Source of the DNA: JAPLCX01 sp964460305
Lineage (GTDB): Bacteria; Auribacterota; Tritonobacteria; UBA1439
Direction: 5' to 3'
Length of the DNA stretch: 5,534 nt
NCBI GenBank assembly: GCA_964460305.1
Contig: CAYWRA010000127.1
Span: 1-5,534, forward strand
Position numbers and translations under genes: made by a program. The notes beneath the pieces were generated by a model, which did not search any database, was not told where the DNA came from, and saw nothing but the letters and a program-made list of their open reading frames with translations. The first letter of the stretch is position 1; every line of letters begins with the position of its first letter. Positions 1 through 5,459 of this stretch are shown one piece after another.

Positions 1-461
1 CTCCCGGAGTCGGTGTAACTGAACGCCTTGCCCTTGCCCTTGGAACCGTCATCGTCCGTGACATAAACCGACGTCTGGCCGGTCTTGAGAAGGGTGCAAT
101 ACTGCGGCTGCACCAGCGTCCCCGTTTTTACACCCCAACTCCCCGCCACCGTGCAGAAGAACTTCTTACCGGACTGCACATAAGCGGCGGTCGCGTCGCA
201 CTGCGGAAACGGCGTCGCCACGGCCGCGTAGATCTCCTTTGTGGTGTACATCGTAGAGGCCGGACCGGCCGTCGGCCACTGGAAGCTCGTCTGTTTCGTC
301 GCCGTCGTCCCGGCGGTGAGATAATCGTATATCTGCTTTAGCGTATACATCCCGCTCCCCGCTGACGGGTAACCTGGAGAGTCAATATTCCCCGCCATGA
401 CCATGCCGCTCATCCCGACCGCGAGCATCGTACCCGACACAACCATCTTCAACCTTTTCAT
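1..461 (-). CDS. Secreted DUF1566-family paralogue, N-terminal part (runs off left edge)
   Basis: This is the last member of the tandem array. Only the first 153 codons are in the window. The ATG at 461-459 opens a Sec signal peptide beginning MKRLKMVVSG and ending V-M-A, with probable cleavage after Ala23. An AGGA ribosome site lies 8 nt upstream. The mature part starts NIDSPG and keeps the family hallmarks: IYAAVATPFPQCD, a G-K-K-F-F-C stretch, SWGVKTGTLV and CTLLKTGQTSVY. The linker differs from the other copies: the Pro-Thr-Pro-Gly run is replaced by a Thr/Lys/Gln-rich stretch with a second Y-T-x-K-x-I-Y motif. The DUF1566 domain itself should lie beyond position 1. The signal-peptide DNA is very close to that of the next copy (520-1356). 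The family assignment rests on the shared N-terminal region; whether the 3' end is intact cannot be seen. Confidence 0.88.
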   Translation of the reverse strand, partial: MKRLKMVVSGTMLAVGMSGMVMAGNIDSPGYPSAGSGMYTLKQIYDYLTAGTTATKQTSFQWPTAGPASTMYTTKEIYAAVATPFPQCDATAAYVQSGKKFFCTVAGSWGVKTGTLVQPQYCTLLKTGQTSVYVTDDDGSKGKGKAFSYTDSG

Positions 462-519
462 CTCCTCAATCCTTTCTCTTTCCACCACCCCAATCCTACA
501 CCACCATTCCAAAAGACGT

Positions 520-1356
520 TTACTCGCCCCCTCGGACCGCCCTCACATAGTAGCCGTAGCTCTTCCAATCGTTGCTCGCCCCGACACTATCCACATACAT
601 GGCGGATGACGTATAGGTGGGAGACGTAGTAGAGGTCCAGTAGTTGCCCGCAAACGTGTTTGGGAACACGGTAAAGTTGACAAAAGGAAAGCCCACTGCA
701 GCCTTCGTGCAAATCGACTGTAGCTCGCTGACATTCGGCAATCTCCAGTCGGAGTAGCCGTCAAACGTCAACCCAACCGCCCAGTCTATGGCGCTCTCCC
801 AAAGCATCGCTGAACCGCTGCAACAGCCGGCCCCGGTCCCGCTCTTCGGCCACATCAGGCCCGTAACGTTGTCGGTCACGGAAAGATTGCTCGTGGTGTT
901 AGTGTAACTGAACGCCTTGCCCTTGCTCTTGGAAGCGTCATCGCCCGTGCGATAAACCGACTGCTGACCGGTCTTGAGAAGGGTACAATACTGCAACGGC
1001 ACCAGCGTCCCGGTCTTTACTCCCCAACTCCCGGCCACCGTGCAGAAGTACTTCTTCCCCGACCTCACGTCGGAAACGGCCGCGTCGCACTGCGGGAACG
1101 GCGTCGCTACGGCTGCGTAGATCTCAGTGAGCGTACGACCGGTGCCGCCGGGCCCCGACGATGGCTCCGTAAAACCCGTCCCGGGCGTGGGCGCCGGCGT
1201 ACCCGTCGTCAAGTAAGTGTAAACATCCCCAAGCGCGGGCATCTTGCTTGCCGTAGACCCGGGCGCCCCGGGCGAATCTATGCTCCCCGCCATAACCATG
1301 CCGCTCATCCCGACCGCGAGCATCGTGCCCGACACAACCATCGTCAACCTTTTCAT
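520..1356 (-). CDS. Secreted DUF1566 (Lcl_C, C-type-lectin-like) protein, 278 aa
   Basis: The protein is predicted to be exported and to act at the surface or outside the cell; its ligand is unknown. The signal peptide is MKRLTMVVSG...MVMA, cleaved after Ala23. Residues 24-75 form a Pro/Gly/Thr/Ser-rich region (TPAPTPGTGF). Residues 77-135 are a conserved middle with Cys90, Cys105 and Cys124. DUF1566 runs from about residue 160 to 277: TDNVTGLMW, a GCC pair at 177-179, DWRLPN at 203-208, NYWTSTTS at 238-245 and the terminal YYVRAVRGGE. I chose the ATG at 1356 because it puts Lys-Arg at the head of the signal peptide and has AGAGG 9 nt upstream. An in-frame GTG at 1380 would add eight mostly charged residues and lacks a ribosome site. 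The stop is TAA, whereas the next copy uses TGA. It differs from the 1396-2232 product at only eight residues, seven of them within the first 60. Confidence 0.93.
   Translation of the reverse strand: MKRLTMVVSGTMLAVGMSGMVMAGSIDSPGAPGSTASKMPALGDVYTYLTTGTPAPTPGTGFTEPSSGPGGTGRTLTEIYAAVATPFPQCDAAVSDVRSGKKYFCTVAGSWGVKTGTLVPLQYCTLLKTGQQSVYRTGDDASKSKGKAFSYTNTTSNLSVTDNVTGLMWPKSGTGAGCCSGSAMLWESAIDWAVGLTFDGYSDWRLPNVSELQSICTKAAVGFPFVNFTVFPNTFAGNYWTSTTSPTYTSSAMYVDSVGASNDWKSYGYYVRAVRGGE
523..546. repeat. 24-bp 3'-end block, identical in three copies (also 1399-1422 and 2275-2298)
   Basis: The block encodes the terminal VRAVRGGE with the same codons in all three complete genes, although the 2272-3120 gene differs strongly just upstream. 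Between the copies ending at 1396 and 2272 the identity extends across the stop codon into the spacer (1384-1422 and 2260-2298, 39 nt). It is a natural anchor for unequal crossing-over. By position it also resembles the fixed 3' end of a retroelement variable repeat, but that reading has no other support in the window. Confidence 0.8.
587..1107. repeat. 521-bp perfectly identical tract (mate at 1463-1983)
   Basis: There is no mismatch with the mate at +876, synonymous positions included. It encodes residues 84-257 of both proteins, that is the Cys-rich middle and nearly all of DUF1566. It is bounded by differences at 586 and 1108. The sharp change to 22 mismatches in the next 249 bp points to gene conversion rather than uniform divergence after duplication. 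Confidence 0.9.
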
Positions 1357-1395
1357 CTCTTCAAGCCTCTCTTTTTCCACTATGCCAAAAGACGT

Positions 1396-2232
1396 TCACT
1401 CGCCCCCTCGGACCGCCCTCACATAGTAGCCGTAGCTCTTCCAATCGTTGCCCGCCCCGACGCTATCCACATACATGGCGGATGACGTATAGGTGGGAGA
1501 CGTAGTAGAGGTCCAGTAGTTGCCCGCAAACGTGTTTGGGAACACGGTAAAGTTGACAAAAGGAAAGCCCACTGCAGCCTTCGTGCAAATCGACTGTAGC
1601 TCGCTGACATTCGGCAATCTCCAGTCGGAGTAGCCGTCAAACGTCAACCCAACCGCCCAGTCTATGGCGCTCTCCCAAAGCATCGCTGAACCGCTGCAAC
1701 AGCCGGCCCCGGTCCCGCTCTTCGGCCACATCAGGCCCGTAACGTTGTCGGTCACGGAAAGATTGCTCGTGGTGTTAGTGTAACTGAACGCCTTGCCCTT
1801 GCTCTTGGAAGCGTCATCGCCCGTGCGATAAACCGACTGCTGACCGGTCTTGAGAAGGGTACAATACTGCAACGGCACCAGCGTCCCGGTCTTTACTCCC
1901 CAACTCCCGGCCACCGTGCAGAAGTACTTCTTCCCCGACCTCACGTCGGAAACGGCCGCGTCGCACTGCGGGAACGGCGTCGCCACGGCTGCGTAGATCT
2001 CCGTGAGCGTACGACCGGTGCCGCCGGGCCCCGACGATGGCTCCGTAAAACCCGCCCCAGGCGTGGGCGCCGGGGTCCCCGTCGTCAAATAGGTGTAAAC
2101 ATCCCCAAGCGCGGGCATCTTGCTTGCCGTAGACCCTGGAGCTCCGGGCGAATCTATGCTCCCCGCCATGACCGTCCCGGCCATGCCGACCGCGAACGTC
2201 ATGCCCGACACAACCATCTTTAACCTTTTCAT
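1396..2232 (-). CDS. Secreted DUF1566 (Lcl_C) protein, 278 aa, near-duplicate of the 520-1356 gene
   Basis: It has the same layout as its left neighbour: signal peptide MKRLKMVVSG...TVMA with cleavage after Ala23, a Pro/Gly linker, a Cys-containing middle and a DUF1566 domain ending YYVRAVRGGE. The start is the ATG at 2232-2230 with an AAGG ribosome site about 9 nt upstream. An in-frame GTG at 2256 is less likely. Against the 520-1356 product I count eight substitutions: residues 5, 11, 12, 13, 18, 20, 60 and 261 (Ser to Gly, in the C-terminal tail). The linker DNA at 2060-2097 is instead identical to the 2282-type copy at 2948-2985, so the gene looks like a mosaic of its two neighbours. It follows the upstream paralogue by 39 nt and precedes the next by 39 nt, with nearly identical junctions, as expected from tandem duplication within an operon. 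Binding partner and role are unknown. Confidence 0.93.
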   Translation of the reverse strand: MKRLKMVVSGMTFAVGMAGTVMAGSIDSPGAPGSTASKMPALGDVYTYLTTGTPAPTPGAGFTEPSSGPGGTGRTLTEIYAAVATPFPQCDAAVSDVRSGKKYFCTVAGSWGVKTGTLVPLQYCTLLKTGQQSVYRTGDDASKSKGKAFSYTNTTSNLSVTDNVTGLMWPKSGTGAGCCSGSAMLWESAIDWAVGLTFDGYSDWRLPNVSELQSICTKAAVGFPFVNFTVFPNTFAGNYWTSTTSPTYTSSAMYVDSVGAGNDWKSYGYYVRAVRGGE

Positions 2233-2271
2233 CTCTTCAAGCCTTTCTTTTTCCACTACGCCAAAAGACGT

Positions 2272-3120
2272 TCACTCGCCCCCTCGGACCGCCCTCACCC
2301 GGTAGGCGGTGTTCTTAGTAGCCATTGTCGTGTAGGAGCCGTCGAAGCCCACGGCCATACCGAACGACGTCGTACCTACGGGAGACGTGGTAGAGTTCCA
2401 GTAGACGCCCGAAATCGTGTTTGTGAAATACGTCTTGTTGATATAGGGCGCGGACAGAGACGCATCCCTTACAAGAATCGACTGCAGTTCGGTGTTATTC
2501 GGCAGCCTCCAATCGTAGTAGCCGTCGAACGTCAACTTAATCGCCCAGTCTATGGCGCTTGTCCAACCTATCGCCGCGCCGCTATCACAACCGGCCCCGC
2601 TCCCACTCTTTGCCCACATCAGGCCAGTGACGTTGTCGAGCACCGAATTGCCGCTCGTAGAGTTACTATAATTAAATGCCTTACCCTTGGTTTTGGAACC
2701 ATCATCGCCTTCGCGATAAACCGACGTCTGTCCGGTCTTGAGAAGGGTGCAATACACCTGTGGCGCATACGTCCCCGTCTGCAGCCCCCAACTCCCCCCT
2801 GCCGTGCAGAAAAACTTCTTCCCCGACCTCACATCGGAAACGGCCGCGTCGCACCGCGGAAACGGCGTCGCTACGGCTGCGTAGACCTCCGCTACCGTAT
2901 GACCGGTGCCGGCAGGCGATGACGACGGCTCCGTAAAACTCGTCCCGGGCGTGGGCGCCGGGGTCCCCGTCGTCAAATAGGTGTAGATAGCCCCCACCGC
3001 AGGCATCTTGCTTGCCGAAGAGCCGGGGGCACCGGGGGGCTCTATGCTCCCCGCCATAACCATCCCGGCCATGCCGACTGCGCACATCAGACCCAAAACC
3101 ACCATCACCAGCTTTTTCAT
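2272..3120 (-). CDS. Secreted DUF1566 (Lcl_C) protein, 282 aa, most diverged complete copy
   Basis: The start is the ATG at 3120-3118, with AAGGGA 8 nt upstream. The signal peptide MKKLVMVVLG...MVMA is cleaved after Ala23. The mature region has the same order as the other copies: Pro-rich linker, IYTYLTTGTP, VATPFPRCD, KKFFCT, CTLLKTGQTSVY, then DUF1566 from about residue 161 (LDNVTGLMWAKSG, DWRLPN at 203-208, VYWNSTTS at 239-246, RVRAVRGGE end). It is four residues longer than the others: one extra before the YW motif and three extra in the tail, where FDGSYTTMATKN replaces the shorter VGASNDWKSY-type stretch. The Cys-Cys pair of the other copies is Cys-Asp here. It is the first DUF1566 gene in the presumed operon, 64 nt after the GWxxENxGW-repeat gene. 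The function is unknown beyond the lectin-like fold known for the domain. Confidence 0.92.
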   Translation of the reverse strand: MKKLVMVVLGLMCAVGMAGMVMAGSIEPPGAPGSSASKMPAVGAIYTYLTTGTPAPTPGTSFTEPSSSPAGTGHTVAEVYAAVATPFPRCDAAVSDVRSGKKFFCTAGGSWGLQTGTYAPQVYCTLLKTGQTSVYREGDDGSKTKGKAFNYSNSTSGNSVLDNVTGLMWAKSGSGAGCDSGAAIGWTSAIDWAIKLTFDGYYDWRLPNNTELQSILVRDASLSAPYINKTYFTNTISGVYWNSTTSPVGTTSFGMAVGFDGSYTTMATKNTAYRVRAVRGGE

Positions 3121-3171
3121 TTTTCCAATCCCTTCTTTTCCCACCGCTTGCTTTTATAACGCCTCTTCTCG

Positions 3172-3194
3172 ATAGCTTGATAGCTCAAATAGCT
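3172..3194. repeat. Three ATAGCT hexamers over the end of the GWxxENxGW-repeat gene
   Basis: ATAGCT occurs at 3172-3177, 3180-3185 and 3189-3194, spaced 8 and 9 bases apart, straddling the TGA at 3187-3185. On the minus strand a TATAAA at 3152-3157 lies further downstream, before the 2272-3120 gene, but without a convincing -35. The array may be chance or a small protein-binding site between the two genes. Confidence 0.4.
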
Positions 3195-4003
3195 AAATTG
3201 CCTGTTTTCCCCATCGGCGGTCCACGGACATAACCTCTCCCCGCTCCCTCATCTACGCGAACCGGCCTATCCAAAGCCGGGACATATCCACATACGCCGG
3301 CCCCATCCACTATCCCTGCAGATATAATGCCGTCATGTTCATCGTATCTCTCACTACTCCGGCTCAGGCCGGAGACGGAACCGTGGCCGCTCCTCACGTA
3401 CGACTCGCCCGCGACGCCATGCCCCTCTAACCTTCTACCCGTTTCGGTCCCGATCTCCTTCCACGGCCCGGGGTCGGCCTGCGCCAAATAGCTCACCCGC
3501 CCGCCGGGCCCGAACCGCATCCAGCCTACGTTCTCTCCCCATGCATAGCCGTGGAACCGTCCCTTCCCGTCAAGAGACACGCGCGAATAGTCCGTGCCGA
3601 AGTTGATCCAACCTGTGACCTCCGACCACGCAAAGCCCGACAGGTTGCCAGCCCCGTCGTTGTTGACACCCCAGTCATGGCCGTTTCCGTTCGAATATCG
3701 CCCGCCCGCCGACGGCTTCCCATCTCCCACACACACCCATCCACAGTTCTCAAGCCATATCCAGCCCGCCAGTACGTTCGAGCCGATCCTGAGATCCCCA
3801 TGCCGCGCCCCAAGATTGACCCAGCCCGTATTCTCTCCCCACACCAAGTTGTGACCTTCGATTATACCCCCCTCCTTGGCAAAAGACGGGATTGAAGGGA
3901 ATGGCAAATCGGTGCGCATGTTGCCGGCGGAACAGGGCGTAACGCCGGCCGCAGCCGCCGTCAAAAACCAACATGCAGCTACATAATTAGTAAGGATTCT
4001 CAT
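3185..4003 (-). CDS. Secreted GWxxENxGW-repeat protein, 272 aa
   Basis: This is probably the first gene of the secreted-protein operon. The N-terminus (MRILTNYVAACWFLTAAAAG...PCSA, residues 1-26) reads as a signal peptide cut before Gly27. Four Trp/Gly-rich repeats follow: VWGENTGWVNL (54-64), WIWLENCGWVCV (81-92), FAWSEVTGWINF (124-135) and YAWGENVGWMRF (153-164). The third and fourth are joined by a spacer of the kind 'GVNNDGAGNLSG', which recurs in environmental proteins with this repeat; those proteins are generally uncharacterised. After residue 171 the sequence turns into a Gly/Arg/Val-rich tail of about 100 residues that I do not recognise; other frames there contain stops, so I see no obvious frameshift. 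The ribosome site before the ATG at 4003 is weak (AGAG), and a palindrome sits five bases upstream. A short extracellular beta-rich structural or binding role is possible but not shown. Confidence 0.82.
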   Translation of the reverse strand: MRILTNYVAACWFLTAAAAGVTPCSAGNMRTDLPFPSIPSFAKEGGIIEGHNLVWGENTGWVNLGARHGDLRIGSNVLAGWIWLENCGWVCVGDGKPSAGGRYSNGNGHDWGVNNDGAGNLSGFAWSEVTGWINFGTDYSRVSLDGKGRFHGYAWGENVGWMRFGPGGRVSYLAQADPGPWKEIGTETGRRLEGHGVAGESYVRSGHGSVSGLSRSSERYDEHDGIISAGIVDGAGVCGYVPALDRPVRVDEGAGRGYVRGPPMGKTGNLAI

Positions 4004-4118
4004 TACTCTTGTTGCAACAAGTTGCGTGTTCTGGCTCTTTTATTGGGAATCGCTCACCGCAAAGGATGCAAATATTCCCCTTTCGGGGTTCGGAACCCTT
4101 TAACCTCTGCCATTCAGC
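4004..4118 (-). promoter_or_regulatory. Candidate structured 5' leader with competing hairpins
   Basis: The predicted leader contains GGGTT-CCG-AACCC (minus strand, 4098-4086) and CCCC-GAAA-GGGG (4088-4077), the second with a GNRA tetraloop. They share the three bases 4088-4086, so they cannot form together. AAAGG at 4101-4097 could also pair with CCTTT at 4065-4061 around the tetraloop hairpin. I do not recognise a known riboswitch class: the conserved cores of cyclic-di-GMP-I, cobalamin, TPP and SAM aptamers are absent. It may be an attenuator, an unclassified regulatory RNA, or chance structure. Confidence 0.35.
4008..4021. promoter_or_regulatory. Perfect 14-bp palindrome beside the operon's first start codon
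   Basis: CTTGTTGCAACAAG equals its own reverse complement and ends four bases upstream of the ATG at 4003-4001. It overlaps the place where a ribosome site should be. It could be a dimeric repressor operator or, as RNA, part of a structure hiding translation initiation. A third GTTGC follows directly at 4021-4025. Confidence 0.45.
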
Positions 4119-4454
4119 CACCCGACTATAGCAGTTTAACACATTATTGGAATCCTGTCCCTATTTTTCGCCTCCCCCCCTTATTACGCTTAAATGATTC
4201 AATACATGTTCCTGAGTCAACAGCGCATGCCCATCATTTACTTGTCAAAGCTCACATTCATTCTCCAATGACATGCAACGCAACACCCTAATCCCCAATC
4301 CACTATGGCCATCGCCTTGAGATCCTCTTAATTCCTCTTCAACTTATGAGCTTAAATCGCTTTCGATTATCAATGTCGAATTTCCGGGATCTTTATGCAG
4401 ATAACTCATAATTACCATGTTGACATACCCTTAATATTAGGCACGCCACCGTGA
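4119..4454. other. Non-coding stretch between the HTH gene and the secreted-protein operon
   Basis: No convincing gene is present on either strand. It holds the candidate promoter at its left end, a run of seven C at 4174-4180, and a TTGACA on the minus strand (4246-4241) with no good -10 at standard spacing. Just after the HTH gene, minus-strand CACG-GTGG-CGTG (4450-4439 region) is a short weak hairpin without a T-run, so no clear terminator is seen. Base composition is visibly AT-richer than in the flanking genes. Confidence 0.6.
4125..4153 (-). promoter_or_regulatory. Candidate extended -10 promoter for the secreted-protein operon
   Basis: On the minus strand TATAGT (4130-4125) is preceded by TGC (4133-4131), giving the extended -10 form TGnTATAGT. 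At a 17-nt spacing the -35 position reads ATTCCA, matching only three of six consensus bases, which is tolerable for an extended -10 promoter. Transcription would start near 4118 and leave a leader of about 115 nt before the ATG at 4003. The assignment assumes a housekeeping sigma-70-like factor. Confidence 0.4.
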
Positions 4455-5021
4455 CTATTTCTCGAACAAAACATCCGTCCTGCTAATAGATCCGGATGTC
4501 TTCTCCCCTGTGCTCTGCCCGTCTCCACCCATTACCCAATGGTAAAGGGCGGCTGGGCCTTCGAGATGCGCGCTCTTGCCGCAGTTGACGCAGATGAACT
4601 TCTGCACCGGTATCTTACGGTTCGCGCCGTTGAGCCTCGCCCCAAGAAGGTGCTCCAAATCCATCATGATCAATCCATTCCTATAAAATTTAGCGCATCC
4701 GCACGTCGGGCACTTTTCCGGAACAGGGCCTTCCTCCGATCTCCTCAGAGACTCCCTCAGCGCGCCTATTGTTTTCTCCTGTCGATCGAGCTTCTCCTGG
4801 AGCCTCCGGAATTTCGCTTCGCCATGCATCACGATCTTCTTTCTAGCCTCCTTTTTTCTCTGAAAACTCGAACGCATCGAATCAAGAACCTTACGCACCC
4901 ACATCGCAAGAGAATTCCTGTCTATCGACATCGCATCCGCCACCGACGTCACATGCTCGCCGCGGAGAACTCTCTTCACCGCTTCCACCTTCGTCTCTAC
5001 ATCGATCCTTCTAAATGCCAT
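4455..5021 (-). CDS. HTH - coiled coil - zinc ribbon protein, 188 aa (transposase-like DNA-binding protein without catalytic domain)
   Basis: Residues 6-45 (KVEAVKRVLRGEHVTSVADA...SLAMWVRKV) match the transposase-type helix-turn-helix seen at the start of IS3-like and related proteins. Residues 55-96 are strongly charged and heptad-like (KFRRLQEKLDRQEKTIGALRESL), a likely coiled coil for dimerisation. Cys104-x2-Cys107 and Cys144-x2-Cys147 form a zinc ribbon. The remaining 40 residues are Gly/Ser-rich and end without a DDE or other nuclease domain, and none follows in the 451 nt to the next gene. I chose the ATG at 5021 because AGGAGGA lies 8 nt upstream; the upstream ATG at 5054 would place that site inside the gene. 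It could be a free-standing regulator or recombination accessory protein, or the leftover front part of a transposase. Its distance from the secreted-protein genes argues against co-transcription, though it could bind their promoter. Confidence 0.85.
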   Translation of the reverse strand: MAFRRIDVETKVEAVKRVLRGEHVTSVADAMSIDRNSLAMWVRKVLDSMRSSFQRKKEARKKIVMHGEAKFRRLQEKLDRQEKTIGALRESLRRSEEGPVPEKCPTCGCAKFYRNGLIMMDLEHLLGARLNGANRKIPVQKFICVNCGKSAHLEGPAALYHWVMGGDGQSTGEKTSGSISRTDVLFEK

Positions 5022-5028
5022 TATGAAA

Positions 5029-5035
5029 TCCTCCT
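5029..5035 (-). promoter_or_regulatory. Ribosome binding site deciding the HTH gene start
   Basis: AGGAGGA on the minus strand ends 7-8 nt before the ATG at 5021-5019. It is the strongest Shine-Dalgarno match in the window and selects that start over the in-frame ATG at 5054. Confidence 0.8.
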
Positions 5036-5059
5036 CTCCTATGATTAACACCATGACAT

Positions 5060-5074
5060 GGGATTTGAGATCCC
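5060..5074. promoter_or_regulatory. Small inverted repeat upstream of the HTH gene
   Basis: GGGAT-TTGAG-ATCCC has 5-bp arms and a 5-nt centre. It lies 25-40 bp upstream of the ribosome site, followed by two CCTAG motifs 11 bases apart (5073 and 5084 region). It could be an autoregulatory operator for the HTH protein; at this size chance is also plausible. Confidence 0.3.
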
Positions 5075-5430
5075 TAGAACATACCTAGCAATCCCCATGC
5101 CAGATTCTGGACGGTTGTAATAAATAATAAGGGGATATTTATAACCATTTAATTACCAGGGCAATACACACTTAGGATTGAACGGAAAGGTGAAATAGGA
5201 GCGTGGGTATCTACAACTTTCCAGCATTCAAAAACTGAACATGCTCAAATACTGAATAGTCGACTTTCGGCTTGAATCGGGGTGGTGGCGACTGACAAAA
5301 TTGGATGTTTTAACCATGAATCATCCATATCTTGTGAGGGAGATGCGTAGGCACAGCGCATAAAATTGCCAAGAAAACAATTAAGCCAAAGAGACGGCGG
5401 CTGCTATATCATCAAAACGGCAACAACAGA

Positions 5431-5459
5431 TTCTGGTTACCGGTTATGAGTAACCAGAA
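5431..5459. terminator. Hairpin with 10-bp perfect arms, possibly a terminator for a gene from the right
   Basis: TTCTGGTTAC (5431-5440) and GTAACCAGAA (5450-5459) are perfect reverse complements around a 9-nt loop. On the minus strand it follows the possible TAG at 5483-5481 by 21 nt. The bases after it (TCTGTTGTTG) are T-rich but not a true T-run, so an intrinsic terminator is only possible. A protein-binding or recombination site is the alternative. Confidence 0.45.

Larger units (their letters stand above)
514..2265. repeat. 876-bp tandem direct repeat (two units, each holding one DUF1566 gene)
   Basis: Position n in about 514-1389 aligns without gaps to n+876 in about 1390-2265. By manual alignment the two genes differ at 25 of 837 positions, and 22 of these lie in 1108-1356 (signal peptide and linker). 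The junctions at 1346-1422 and 2222-2298, which span the start of one gene, the spacer and the 3' end of the next, differ at only two of 77 positions. Both facts fit duplication by unequal crossing-over inside an older tandem family, followed by further exchange. The third and fourth copies (2272-3120 and 1-461) belong to the same family but are more diverged. Confidence 0.93.

Noticed and set aside
1357..1380. Longer DUF1566 proteins starting at upstream in-frame GTG codons (1380, 2256, 3144)
   Set aside because: The extra eight residues are acidic and charged ahead of the signal peptide, no ribosome site precedes the GTG, and an AGG-type site fits the downstream ATG in every copy.
1..3120. 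A complete diversity-generating retroelement
   Set aside because: Only the target-protein fold is present. There is no reverse transcriptase and no template repeat, and length differences among tails argue against simple template copying.
3551..3895. Plus-strand frames of 86-114 codons opposite the GWxxENxGW-repeat gene
   Set aside because: The minus-strand frame carries four clear protein repeats and a signal peptide; the opposite frames arise from its GC-rich repetitive codons.
4004..4120. Cyclic-di-GMP-I riboswitch
   Set aside because: A GAAA tetraloop hairpin and GCAAAGG-like string are present, but the conserved core around the tetraloop and its receptor does not match on either strand.
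4070..4125. tRNA-like sequence on the minus strand (TGGCTGAATGGCAGAGGTT and GGGTTCCGAACCC)
   Set aside because: It recalls D-arm and T-arm motifs, but no acceptor stem or anticodon arm can be drawn, and the GTTCRANYC T-loop is not matched.
4022..4291. Plus-strand 89-codon reading frame
   Set aside because: It would need a TTG start, has no ribosome site, resembles no known protein, and overlaps the candidate promoter and leader of the minus-strand operon.
4455..4600. Calling the HTH/zinc-ribbon gene a complete transposase
   Set aside because: No catalytic domain is encoded in the gene or in any frame of the following 451 nt, and no terminal inverted repeats or target duplication were found around it.
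4539..5048. Plus-strand 169-codon frame opposite the HTH gene
   Set aside because: It is antisense to a gene with clear domain motifs and a strong ribosome site, and its Arg/His/Leu-rich product shows no recognisable family.
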